DNA of 64,000 nt, from assembly GCF_003434305.1 (NCBI RefSeq), contig NZ_QKKX01000017.1, positions 62,001 through 126,000 on the forward strand, written 5' to 3'. Shown piece by piece: positions 15,744 through 22,863 of the stretch (positions are counted from its first letter, which is position 1; every line of letters begins with the position of its first letter). The translations under genes and the position numbers were made by a program. Source of the stretch: Micromonospora sp. MW-13. GTDB taxonomy: Bacteria; Actinomycetota; Actinomycetes; Mycobacteriales; Micromonosporaceae. Under the pieces are notes generated by a model. The model made no database searches, had not been told where the DNA came from, and was given only the letters and a program-made list of their open reading frames with translations.

Positions 15744-16078
15744 TGTCCCGCGCCGCCCGCCCGCACCTGCCGGTCCGCCCGATCTGGCTGTGCCGCGTCT
15801 GCGGCCACCCGTGGCCCTGCGGCGAGGCACGGCTGTCGCTGCTGGTCGAGTACCGGGGCAACCGGACCGCCCTACTGATCTACCTGGCCACGCTGAAGGA
15901 GGAGGCGACCGTGCAGCTGACCGAGCTGCGCCCCGGCCGGCCGCCGGGTGACCTGACCGATCGCTTCATCTACTGGGCACGTGCTCGCGGACAGCGCCTC
16001 TTGACCGGGGCCGCATCCGCTGCAACTGGCGGCAACTCTGGGGCGAGCCGCACAACCTCATTGATCGTCTGCACTTGA
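15743..16078 (+). CDS. Small zinc-ribbon protein HxPVRPxWxCxxCGxPWPC (second of a pair)
   Basis: 111 residues: HLPVRPIWLCRVCGHPWPC (about 8-26) followed by LLVEYRGNRTALLIYLATLKEEA and DRFIYWARARG. Micromonosporaceae carry many such small proteins, often mislabelled flavin reductase because some are joined to that domain; the gene at 56156-56839 in this window shows exactly that junction (VEYRGNRTALLVYL). The last ~25 residues (GAASAATGGNSGASRTTSLIVCT) are low-complexity and unlike the family, and the stop codon lies inside the 62-bp repeat copy A, so the repeat may have replaced the native C-terminus. Function unknown. Confidence 0.65.
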   Translation: MSRAARPHLPVRPIWLCRVCGHPWPCGEARLSLLVEYRGNRTALLIYLATLKEEATVQLTELRPGRPPGDLTDRFIYWARARGQRLLTGAASAATGGNSGASRTTSLIVCT

Positions 16079-16123
16079 GGGAGACGACACGCCGTGCGGA
16101 GTGTCCGTTATCGACAAACGATC
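16062..16123. repeat. 62-bp dispersed repeat with inverted ends, copy A
   Basis: Begins TGATCGTCTGCAC and ends CGACAAACGATC; the ends are inverted (TGATCGTYTG against CAAACGATCA). The core ACGACACGCCGTG is identical to that of copy B at 56887-56948. The copies have equal length and the same strand orientation. Copy A straddles the end of the second zinc-ribbon gene. Confidence 0.7.
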
Positions 16124-16207
16124 ATACGCAGCGAGCGTGTGTGTGGGGCTGAGGATGGATGCAATGCCCTCGGCGTCGGCCGCTCCCGATATTCACCCGT
16201 GTGCAGT

Positions 16208-16585
16208 GTGCAGCTGATAGATCATGTCGGCGTGGCAGATGTCGTCGAGATCCACGTACCGCTGGTGCCGACCCCGGGTCTGCCGGTGGACGGCTATCCA
16301 TTTCCCTGGATCGAGCGGATCGAGGACTTCCTGGTTGGCCTTGATGAGGAGGGACAGGTCGAGGTGCCGGACGACGGCGAGCAGTACGACGACAACTACG
16401 TCTTCTTCATTGCCGGAGCGGACGAGGACGTACTGCTCGCGGCGGCCTCCCGGGTGGCTGCGCTCGACGGTGTGCCTGCCGGCGCCTTCGCCATGGTCAC
16501 CAGAGACGATGCCGAAGAGATGGGCCTGGGACGACGCGTCGACCTGCCGTTGCCCGACGCGTCAGTGAACGGGGCGCATGCGTGA
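16208..16585 (+). CDS. Hypothetical acidic protein
   Basis: About 125 residues, acidic, no recognised family, no signal peptide and no membrane segment. Recognisable blocks: VVEIHVPLVPTPGLPVDGYPFPWIERIEDFLV, QYDDNYVFFIAGADEDVLLAAASRVAALDGVP and GAFAMVTRDD read like an alpha/beta domain. GTG 16208 is my choice; GTG 16199 and GTG 16232 are also in frame. It overlaps or closely precedes the Dbr1-like phosphoesterase gene, so the two may be co-transcribed. Third-position GC is lower than in neighbours, which fits recent arrival together with the A+T-rich region upstream. Confidence 0.5.
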   Translation: MQLIDHVGVADVVEIHVPLVPTPGLPVDGYPFPWIERIEDFLVGLDEEGQVEVPDDGEQYDDNYVFFIAGADEDVLLAAASRVAALDGVPAGAFAMVTRDDAEEMGLGRRVDLPLPDASVNGAHA

Positions 16586-16724
16586 TCCCGTCGAGGCCAC
16601 CGACTTCGAACTGACGGCTGGCCGGGTGGTCGACAACGGCGATGGTCGACAACGGCGGAGGTGGACGCGTCGTCTCGGTGGTATGACGTCGTCAGGAGCA
16701 GCAGGACAGGAAAGGACGTGGGTC

Positions 16725-17549
16725 GTGACACGCGGACGTCCGGCGAACACGGGGCCCGCCCGGGTCCTCGTGGTCGGTGATGTCCACGGCGAGTTCGAGC
16801 TGCTCGCCGGGTGGTCGGCGGCTGTCCGTGAGTCGCTCGGCCCGCTCGACGCCATTCTCGCCGTCGGCGACGTCGAGCCCAACCGCGACGAGACCGACGC
16901 GGCAGGGGTGCACGGGCCGGCGAAGTACCGCAGGGTCGGCGACTTCCCGCTGCTCGTGGAGGGGCTGCTCGACCTGGGTGCCCCGCTGCACTTCATCGGC
17001 GGCAACCACGAGCCCTGGCCCGCGTTGGACGCGGCCGGCCCCGGCCGGTGGAGCGAGGGCGTCCACTTCCTGGGCCGCGCGGGGGTAACCGAGGTCGCCG
17101 GCCTGCGGGTGGCGTTCCTGTCCGGCATCCACTCGCCCCGCATCACCGACGTCCCCAGGGCGCGGCGGGACACCGCCAGGGAGCGCACCTACTACACGGC
17201 CGAGGAAGTGCACCAGGTGAGTCGGGCGGCCCGTCGTGCGGGCGCGGTCGACGTCCTGCTCACCCACGACTGGCCGGCCGGGCTCACCGGGCCGCGCCGG
17301 AACGGCCCGGTCGGCCGGGCCGAGCTGCGTACGTTGTGCGAACGCCTCCGGCCGCGGTGGCACTTCTGCGGGCACATGCACGACCGGCACCGGGGGGCCA
17401 TCGGGCCCACGGAGATCGTGTGTCTCGGTCACATCCGGAGCGGGCCGCAGGCGTTCGCCGTCATCGAACGAGAGCCTGACGGCCGGCTGGTGCTCGTCGA
17501 GGACGTCACCGGGTCGGCCCGGAACCCGATCCGCGCGACCAGTGAGTAG
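16725..17549 (+). CDS. Metallophosphoesterase resembling RNA lariat debranching enzyme (Dbr1)
   Basis: 274 residues. Metal motifs GDVHGE (18-23), AVGDVEPNRDE, FIGGNHE, LLTHDWP and CGHMHD are all present. Beyond the generic phosphoesterase pattern it shares Dbr1-specific blocks in the same order: PAKYRRVGDF (Dbr1 PPKYRHMQTF), FIGGNHEP, LGRAGVTEVAGLRVAFLSGI (Dbr1 LGLAGVVKYRGVRIGGISGI), YY..EEV and THDWP (Dbr1 SHDWP). Dbr1 cleaves 2'-5' phosphodiester branches; here the first metal ligand is the canonical Asp rather than Dbr1 Cys. GTG 16725 has AAAGGA about nine bases upstream; ATG 16578 is an in-frame alternative that adds 49 residues without similarity. Confidence 0.75.
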   Translation: MTRGRPANTGPARVLVVGDVHGEFELLAGWSAAVRESLGPLDAILAVGDVEPNRDETDAAGVHGPAKYRRVGDFPLLVEGLLDLGAPLHFIGGNHEPWPALDAAGPGRWSEGVHFLGRAGVTEVAGLRVAFLSGIHSPRITDVPRARRDTARERTYYTAEEVHQVSRAARRAGAVDVLLTHDWPAGLTGPRRNGPVGRAELRTLCERLRPRWHFCGHMHDRHRGAIGPTEIVCLGHIRSGPQAFAVIEREPDGRLVLVEDVTGSARNPIRATSE

Positions 17550-17564
17550 CATGTCGACGCGTAG

Positions 17565-18419
17565 TCAGCGGTCGATCCGGTGTGGCCCCGTGTAGACGTT
17601 CATGGTCCGGCCGCGCAGGAAGCCGACCAGGGTCATCCCCGCCTCCTCGGCCAGGTCGGCGGCCAGGGTGCTGGGGGCGGAGACCGCCGCGAGCAGCGGC
17701 ACCCCGGCCATCCACGCCTTCTGCGTCAGCTCGAAGCTGGCCCGGCCGGAGACCAGCAGCAGGTGCCCGGCCAGGGGCAGGCGGTGCTCCCGCACCGCCC
17801 AGCCGACCACCTTGTCGACGGCGTTGTGCCGGCCGACGTCCTCGCGAAGCACCACCAGCTCCCCGGCGCCGGTGAACAGCCCGGCCGCGTGCAGGCCACC
17901 GGTGCGGTCGAAGTTGCGCTGCGCCGCCCGCAGCCGGTCCGGCAGCTCGGCCAACAGCCCGGCCGGGACGCTCAGCGGGTCGTCCGCGACAGCGAACCGG
18001 GAGCGGGTCCGCACGGCGTCGATGCTGGCCTTCCCGCACACCCCGCAGGAGCTGGTGGTGTAGAAGTTGCGGGTCTGGTCGGCGGCCGGTTCCGGCACGC
18101 CGGGGGCGAGCACCACGTCCACCACGTTGTACGTGTTCGGCGTGTCCGCGCCCGCGCAGAGCTGGGCGGTGTGCACGTCGGCGGCGGACCGGATCAGTCC
18201 CTCGGTCAGCAGGAACCCGATCGCCAGGTCCAGGTCGTCGCCAGGGGTGCGCATGGTCACCGCCAGCGGTCGCCGCCGGCCGGGGCCACCCGGCCCGACC
18301 CGGATCTCCAGCGGCTCCTCCACGGAGAGGCTGTCCGGCCGGCGTACCGCACCCCGGGCCGGGTCGGCCGCTTCGAGGTCGATCCGCAGCACGCTGCGCC
18401 GGTCAGTGGCCCGTCCCAT
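17565..18419 (-). CDS. fdhD: Formate dehydrogenase accessory sulfurtransferase FdhD
   Basis: 284 residues. FdhD transfers sulfur from a cysteine desulfurase to the molybdenum cofactor of formate dehydrogenase-type enzymes. Visible: SVEEPLEIRV, MRTPGDDLDLAIGFLLTEG, the active CxxC loop SSCGVCGKAS (Cys125, Cys128), VLREDVGRHNAVDKVVGW and SGRASFELTQKAWMAGVP. ATG 18419 precedes the conserved part; a GTG at 18455 would add 12 residues. No formate dehydrogenase gene lies in the window. Convergent with the Dbr1-like gene, 15 bases apart. Confidence 0.95.
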   Translation of the reverse strand: MGRATDRRSVLRIDLEAADPARGAVRRPDSLSVEEPLEIRVGPGGPGRRRPLAVTMRTPGDDLDLAIGFLLTEGLIRSAADVHTAQLCAGADTPNTYNVVDVVLAPGVPEPAADQTRNFYTTSSCGVCGKASIDAVRTRSRFAVADDPLSVPAGLLAELPDRLRAAQRNFDRTGGLHAAGLFTGAGELVVLREDVGRHNAVDKVVGWAVREHRLPLAGHLLLVSGRASFELTQKAWMAGVPLLAAVSAPSTLAADLAEEAGMTLVGFLRGRTMNVYTGPHRIDR

Positions 18420-18500
18420 CCCGCCATCCTGCCGCAACGGCCCGGACGGGACCACGTGTCCACCCGTGGCGTCGGCCGGACGGGTCGGCAGGTGTCGGCC

Positions 18501-18547
18501 GGTCCGGCGGGGTCAGGAGGTCCCGGCTGGTCCGGCGGTCAGGAGGT
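18501..18547. repeat. Imperfect direct repeat across the flavoprotein stop codon
   Basis: GGTCCGGCGG followed by GGTCAGGAGGT (18501-18521) recurs as GGTCCGGCGG-TCAGGAGGT (18529-18547). The second copy covers the last codons and stop of the flavoprotein gene; the first lies just after it. Probably a small local duplication. Confidence 0.5.
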
Positions 18548-19126
18548 GGCGGCCGGGCCGGCGGGCTCCTCGGCCTCGCCGGACAGGCTGCTCTCCAGCC
18601 AGCTCACCACGAGTTCCGTGACCGCGTCGGGCGGGGGCATGGCGATGCCGACGGCGTTCTCGCGCTGCCACAGTTCGAAGATCACCCGCTCCTGCGGCTC
18701 GACGACGGTGTGGCCCTCGTCGCGCAGCGTCTCCACGTGGCGTTGGGTGATCCGCTTCGTCCACATCGACTTGTTCATGCTCGGGAAGAAGATCGCCGGC
18801 CGTTCGCTGGCCAGCAGGACGGTCTGCGCGGGGGTGCCGGCCAGTCCGAGCGCCGCCGCGGCGATCGTGCCGGCGGTCGCCGGCAGCACGACGATGCCGA
18901 GCGAGCGCTTGGCGAACTCGGTGGGGTTCAGCGCGGGATCGCCGCTGGCGAACACCTCGTCCGCGTACCACGCGGCCACCTGGGGCTGCACGAACCGCTC
19001 GGCGCTGGCGGTGAGCAGCACCCGTAACGGCAGATCGATCTCCTGGCGCAGCCAGGACAGGTACCCGGAGGCCGCCATCGCGGCGCTGGAGCCGCAGATG
19101 ATGACCGAAAGCGCGTCGTCTCGCAT
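18539..19126 (-). CDS. HFCD-type flavoprotein of the RiPP-like locus (EpiD/PPC-decarboxylase family)
   Basis: 195 residues. Family features: the flavin-binding CGSSAAMAASGYLSWLRQE (11-29), PATAGT (82-87) in the place of PASANT, and the substrate clamp PSMNKSMW (115-122). EpiD-like enzymes oxidatively decarboxylate the C-terminal cysteine of a peptide to an enethiol, and the neighbouring precursor ends in Cys-Cys. Oddities: aligned with EpiD (DPLLNHINIV against DPALNPTEFA) the catalytic His67 is replaced by Pro68, and the Asn of PASANT is Gly. The chemistry may therefore differ. ATG 19126 starts the fold; a GTG/ATG extension upstream would cross the palindromes. Divergent from the precursor gene. 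Confidence 0.8.
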   Translation of the reverse strand: MRDDALSVIICGSSAAMAASGYLSWLRQEIDLPLRVLLTASAERFVQPQVAAWYADEVFASGDPALNPTEFAKRSLGIVVLPATAGTIAAAALGLAGTPAQTVLLASERPAIFFPSMNKSMWTKRITQRHVETLRDEGHTVVEPQERVIFELWQRENAVGIAMPPPDAVTELVVSWLESSLSGEAEEPAGPAATS

Positions 19127-19160
19127 GCGGACAGCGTTCCGGCGGCGGGACGCCGCGGAC

Positions 19161-19222
19161 ATGGGGGAACGACCCCATCTTCGCCGCGCCTCCAGGGCGG
19201 GAGTTTGGGGGCTGTTCCCCAT
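19161..19222. promoter_or_regulatory. Twin palindromes GGGG-N6-CCCC in the divergent RiPP promoter
   Basis: ATGGGG-N6-CCCCAT at 19161-19178 and TTGGGG-N6-CCCCAT at 19205-19222. Centres are 44 bp apart, about four helical turns, on the same face. They sit between the flavoprotein and precursor genes. Dimeric LuxR-type activators bind G-rich palindromes of this size, and a LAL regulator gene closes the locus, so it is the obvious candidate ligand. Confidence 0.55.
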
Positions 19223-19300
19223 GCCGCCCGGGGCGTCCGGCTGGCAGGTTCGTCCTCAGCCGGCCGCCCCCACGACCCGCCGGCCGAGGAGGTGAACGGC

Positions 19301-19381
19301 ATGAAGAAGATCACGATCCGCAAGACGGGCTCCATCAAGCTCACCACGTCGGCGCCGCTGTACTGCACGGACTGCTGCTGA
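19301..19381 (+). CDS. Candidate RiPP precursor peptide, 26 residues, C-terminal CTDCC
   Basis: A very short gene (27 codons with stop). Basic Lys/Arg/Ile/Thr leader-like first half (MKKITIRKTGSIKL, 1-14), then TTSAPLY (15-21) and the terminal Cys22-Thr23-Asp24-Cys25-Cys26. AGGAGG lies seven bases before the ATG, the best ribosome site in the region, and codon positions follow the genome pattern. It lies between a flavoprotein of the peptide-cysteine decarboxylase family and a PqqD-like chaperone/protease fusion, a setting in which small peptides are modified post-translationally. Thr23 or Cys22 lies three residues before a cysteine, the geometry used in S-[(Z)-2-aminovinyl]cysteine rings, but no dehydratase is seen. 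Confidence 0.75.
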   Translation: MKKITIRKTGSIKLTTSAPLYCTDCC

Positions 19382-19450
19382 CCGGTCCGGCCGTCCCGGC
19401 GCGTCTGCGTGCCGGGACGGCCGTCGCCGGGCCCACGCCCTGGAGGAACC

Positions 19451-20641
19451 ATGTCAACCACCCGCCTGGAGTTCCATCCGCTCACCTACGTGACGGAGCG
19501 GGACGGGGTCACGGTCGGCCGGATCGACGCCGCGTCCTTCGCCGTGCTGCCCGAGGACGGGGTCGCGCTGCTGCGCCGCCTCGCCGACGGGATGCCGGTC
19601 GGCGAGGCGGAGCAGTGGTACCGGCGCACCTTCGGGGAGCCCGTCGACATGGCCGACTTCGTCGACACGCTGCGCGAACTCGGCTTCATCCGGGCCGACG
19701 GGGAACCACCGGCCCGGCCGCCCGAGGTCCGCTTCCGGCGGCTCGGCCGCGCGGCCTTCTCCCCGCTGGCCTGGGCGGCGTACGCGCTGATCGTGATCGC
19801 CGCCGCCGTGGCCATGGTGAGCCGGCCGGAGCTGCGTCCGCACGCCCGGAACGTCTTCTTCGTCCCGTCACTGCTCGCCGTGCAGCTCGGGCTGGCCCTG
19901 TGCCAGTCGCCGGGCATCCTGTGGCACGAGTGGTACCACCTGCTCGCCGCCCGCAGGCTCGGCCTGCCCACCCGGATGCGGGTCGGCCGCCGGCTCTACT
20001 ACGCGGTGGTGGAGACCGAGCTGGACGCCCTGCTCACCGTTCCCGCCCGGCAGCGCTACCTGCCGATGCTGGCCGGGCTGCTGGCCGACGCGGTGCTCTT
20101 CGGCGCGCTGGTGCTCGTCGCCTGGGCCGGCCTGTCCGACGGCCTGTCCTGGCCGGGACGGCTGGCGCTGGCGGTGGCGTACACCGTCCTGCTGCGGATG
20201 TCCTGGCAGTTCTACGTCTTCCTGCGCACCGACCTGTACTACGTGGCGACCACGGCACTGGGCTGCACCAACCTGCACGAGGTGAGCCGGGCCTGGCTGC
20301 GCGACCGGTTCGCCTGGCTGCCCTGGGTGCGCCCGTCCGACGAGCCCCCGGACGACTGGTCCCCGCGCGACCGGCAGCTCGCGCCCTGGTTCGCGCTGAT
20401 CACCTGCGGCGGGGTCGTGGCGCTGCTGGTGACCGTCACGCTGTGGACCGCTCCGCTGGTGCTGGAGTTCGCCTCCCGGGTCGTCTCCGCCCTGGTGAAC
20501 GGCTCCCCCACCGGCCCCGGCTTCTGGGACTCGATCGGGTCGCTGCTGCTGGTCGCCTTCGAGATCGTGCTGCTGCCGCTGCTCGCCGGCCGCTCCCGGC
20601 GGCGGGCCGCCCCCGCACCGGACCCGGCGCCGGCGGGCTGA
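19451..20641 (+). CDS. PqqD-like domain fused to HExxH membrane metalloprotease
   Basis: 396 residues. Residues 1-85 resemble PqqD/RRE peptide-binding domains (FAVLPEDGVALLRRLADGMPVGEAEQWY, then FVDTLRELGFI). The rest has about six membrane helices with ILWHEWYHLLAARRLGL (HEWYH 159-163), the metal-binding motif of intramembrane M50-like proteases. PqqD-like domains hold leader peptides; the protease part would cut the leader or the membrane-associated product. ATG 19451 has GGAGGA five bases upstream; the longer frame from 19409 is not supported. It lies 69 bases after the precursor and 68 before the TPR gene, in an apparent operon. Confidence 0.8.
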   Translation: MSTTRLEFHPLTYVTERDGVTVGRIDAASFAVLPEDGVALLRRLADGMPVGEAEQWYRRTFGEPVDMADFVDTLRELGFIRADGEPPARPPEVRFRRLGRAAFSPLAWAAYALIVIAAAVAMVSRPELRPHARNVFFVPSLLAVQLGLALCQSPGILWHEWYHLLAARRLGLPTRMRVGRRLYYAVVETELDALLTVPARQRYLPMLAGLLADAVLFGALVLVAWAGLSDGLSWPGRLALAVAYTVLLRMSWQFYVFLRTDLYYVATTALGCTNLHEVSRAWLRDRFAWLPWVRPSDEPPDDWSPRDRQLAPWFALITCGGVVALLVTVTLWTAPLVLEFASRVVSALVNGSPTGPGFWDSIGSLLLVAFEIVLLPLLAGRSRRRAAPAPDPAPAG

Positions 20642-20709
20642 CGGCGCCCCGCCCGGCCACCCCCGACACCCACCGCGACGCAAGGTCCATCCCAACGGAG
20701 GAGCAAGGC

Positions 20710-22863
20710 ATGACTGCACACCAATGGCGGATCGGGCCGGCGCCGGTCGACGGCGAGCAGGTCGATATCGCGGTCGACTGTCACCGGGGGCTGCGCGGTC
20801 CCTACACCGGTCTGGGCAGCCTGCTGCGGCTGGTCGTACCTGAGGCGAACGGACGCTGGCCGGACCTCGTCCAGCGGCACCTGACCGAGATCCTGTCCGC
20901 CGCCCCGGAGCTGCGCGGGGCGATCGACGCGGCGCCCGAGACGCTCACCTCCCTGGCGGTGCCCGAGGAGCGGACCCGGATCTACCCCGCCAACCGCACC
21001 CGCCGCCTGGCGCACGGCGCGACGGAGTTCCTCGCCGGGTACGCCGCCCGCGCCGGCCGCCTCCCGCTGCGGCTCGCGTTCGACCGGGTGGACCAGGCGG
21101 ACCCCACCGACCAGGAGTTCCTCGCCATCTTCCTGCGCCGGGTGCGGCCGGACGTGGTGCGGATGCTGATCGGCACCGACGGCGGTGCGCTGGAGCCCGA
21201 GCTGACCGCGGCCCTCGACCGGTACGCGGGGCGGCTGCCGGAGCTGACCCGGGTCGCCGGCCGGCCCGGACGCGGCCCGGCGGAACTGCTCCGGGCGTAC
21301 GTCGACGCGGACGGCACCTCCACGGACCCGGCCGAGCTGGCCGCGTACCGGCAGGCCGACCCGCAGGCGCGGGTGGCGCTGCACGACGCCCGCGCCGCGC
21401 TGTTGCGCGGGCGGGGCGAGTGGAGCCTGGAGCTCGGCGCGATCCCCTGGCACCTGGAACGCGGCAGCGATCCCGCCGGGGCCGGCGCGGAGGCGCTGTA
21501 CGAGGCGGCGCGGCACTGCGGTGCGCTGGGGTACTACCACGCGGTGATCGACTACGGGACCCGTGGCCGGGCCATCGTCGATCCCGACACGCAGATGGAG
21601 CGGTTCTGGCTGCTCAGCACGCGGGCGAGTTCGGCGATGGTGGTGCTCGGCCGCACCGTCGAGGCGGAGCCGACCTACCTCGACCTGCGCAGCCGGTACG
21701 CGGAGCCGGAGCTGCAGATGTCCACCGGCTACGCGCTGGCCATGCTCTACACCCGCTTCCACCCGGCGGAGCTGAGGGACCACCACCTGGCCCGGGGCTA
21801 CATCAACAACTCCATCGCGATCGCCTCGCTGCTGCCCGACCCGCAGAAACGCGCCTTCCACTCCGTGTTCCAGAACAACGGCCTGGCGCTGATCGAGATG
21901 CGGCTGGGCCGGCTGCCGGCGGCGCTGCGCCTGGTCGACGACGGGCTCAACCGGCTCGACCGGGAACTGCCCGGCGACAAGCACCGGCTGCACCGCTCGG
22001 TGCTGGTGCACAACCGGGGCAAGGCGTACCTCGCCCTGGGCCGGCTGGACGAGGCGCTGACGGACCTGACCAACGTCATCGAGCTGGACCCGAACTACGC
22101 CGACTACTACTTCGACCGGGCCGACGTGCGGCGGCGGCTGGGCGACCTGACCGGCGCGGTCGCCGACTGCGACACGGCGATCAGCCTGTCGCCGCCCTTC
22201 TTCGAGCTGTACTACAACCGGGCCGACCTCAAGGCCGAGCTGGGCGACCTGGCCGGGGCGATCGCCGACTTCGGCTACGTGGTCGAGCTGGAACCCGACC
22301 AGCTCGACGCCCGGGTGAACCTGATCAGCCTGCTGCTCGACGAGGGATCGGTCGACGCCGCCCGGCCGCACGTCGAGGAGGGACTGCTCCGCCACCCCGG
22401 CGACGCCCGGCTGCTGCACCTGCGCGGCGTGCTGGCGGTGACGGACGGCGCGGAGGCGGACGCCCGGCGGTACCTCGACGAGGCGTTGGCGGCCGACCCG
22501 GAACTGGTCGCCGCGCTGGCCAGCCGGGCCGCCCTGGCCTTCGACGGCGGGGACCACGAGCGGGCCGTGGCCGACCTGACGGCCGCCCTCGCCGTGGACG
22601 CGGACAACCCGGACCTGCTGTACAACCGCGGGTTCGTCCACGAGGCGGCGGGCCGGTGGGCCGAGGCGGTCGCGGACTACAGCCGGGCGTTGGAGGTGCC
22701 CGGCGCGGACCGGGAGGAACTGTTCAGCCGGCGCGCCCGCTGCCACGCCGAACTCGGCGACGCCGAGGCCTCCCAGGCCGACCGGGCGGCCGGCGCCGGG
22801 CAGCCGAACCTGGCCGACCGGGCGGCCGGTGCTGGGCAGCCGAACCTGGCCGGCGCGCGATGA
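20710..22863 (+). CDS. TPR protein with degenerate ATPase-like N-terminus
   Basis: 717 residues. The first ~200 residues (DCHRGLRGPYTGLGSLLRLVVPEAN, EILSAAPELR, LAFDRVDQADPTDQEFLAIFLRR) have the layout of a STAND/LAL ATPase: the first block stands where a P-loop would be but lacks GxxxxGK(S/T), and the second resembles a Walker B/sensor strand. From about 430 there are at least six tetratricopeptide repeats (for example AYLALGRLDEALTDLTNVIELDPNYADYYFDRADVRRRLGDL). No HTH is present. Likely a peptide- or protein-binding scaffold of the RiPP-like locus. ATG 20710 has GGAGGA upstream; the stop overlaps the next ATG by four bases. Confidence 0.75.
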   Translation: MTAHQWRIGPAPVDGEQVDIAVDCHRGLRGPYTGLGSLLRLVVPEANGRWPDLVQRHLTEILSAAPELRGAIDAAPETLTSLAVPEERTRIYPANRTRRLAHGATEFLAGYAARAGRLPLRLAFDRVDQADPTDQEFLAIFLRRVRPDVVRMLIGTDGGALEPELTAALDRYAGRLPELTRVAGRPGRGPAELLRAYVDADGTSTDPAELAAYRQADPQARVALHDARAALLRGRGEWSLELGAIPWHLERGSDPAGAGAEALYEAARHCGALGYYHAVIDYGTRGRAIVDPDTQMERFWLLSTRASSAMVVLGRTVEAEPTYLDLRSRYAEPELQMSTGYALAMLYTRFHPAELRDHHLARGYINNSIAIASLLPDPQKRAFHSVFQNNGLALIEMRLGRLPAALRLVDDGLNRLDRELPGDKHRLHRSVLVHNRGKAYLALGRLDEALTDLTNVIELDPNYADYYFDRADVRRRLGDLTGAVADCDTAISLSPPFFELYYNRADLKAELGDLAGAIADFGYVVELEPDQLDARVNLISLLLDEGSVDAARPHVEEGLLRHPGDARLLHLRGVLAVTDGAEADARRYLDEALAADPELVAALASRAALAFDGGDHERAVADLTAALAVDADNPDLLYNRGFVHEAAGRWAEAVADYSRALEVPGADREELFSRRARCHAELGDAEASQADRAAGAGQPNLADRAAGAGQPNLAGAR
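22780..22851. repeat. Tandem 36-bp duplication at the end of the TPR gene
   Basis: Units 22780-22815 and 22816-22851 each encode DRAAGAGQPNLA and differ at only two bases. It lengthens the disordered tail of the TPR protein by one unit; the likely cause is replication slippage. Confidence 0.8.

Noticed and set aside
15170..16130. Insertion sequence around the zinc-ribbon genes
   Set aside because: No transposase, no terminal repeats of IS size and no target duplication recognised; only the 62-bp element has inverted ends.
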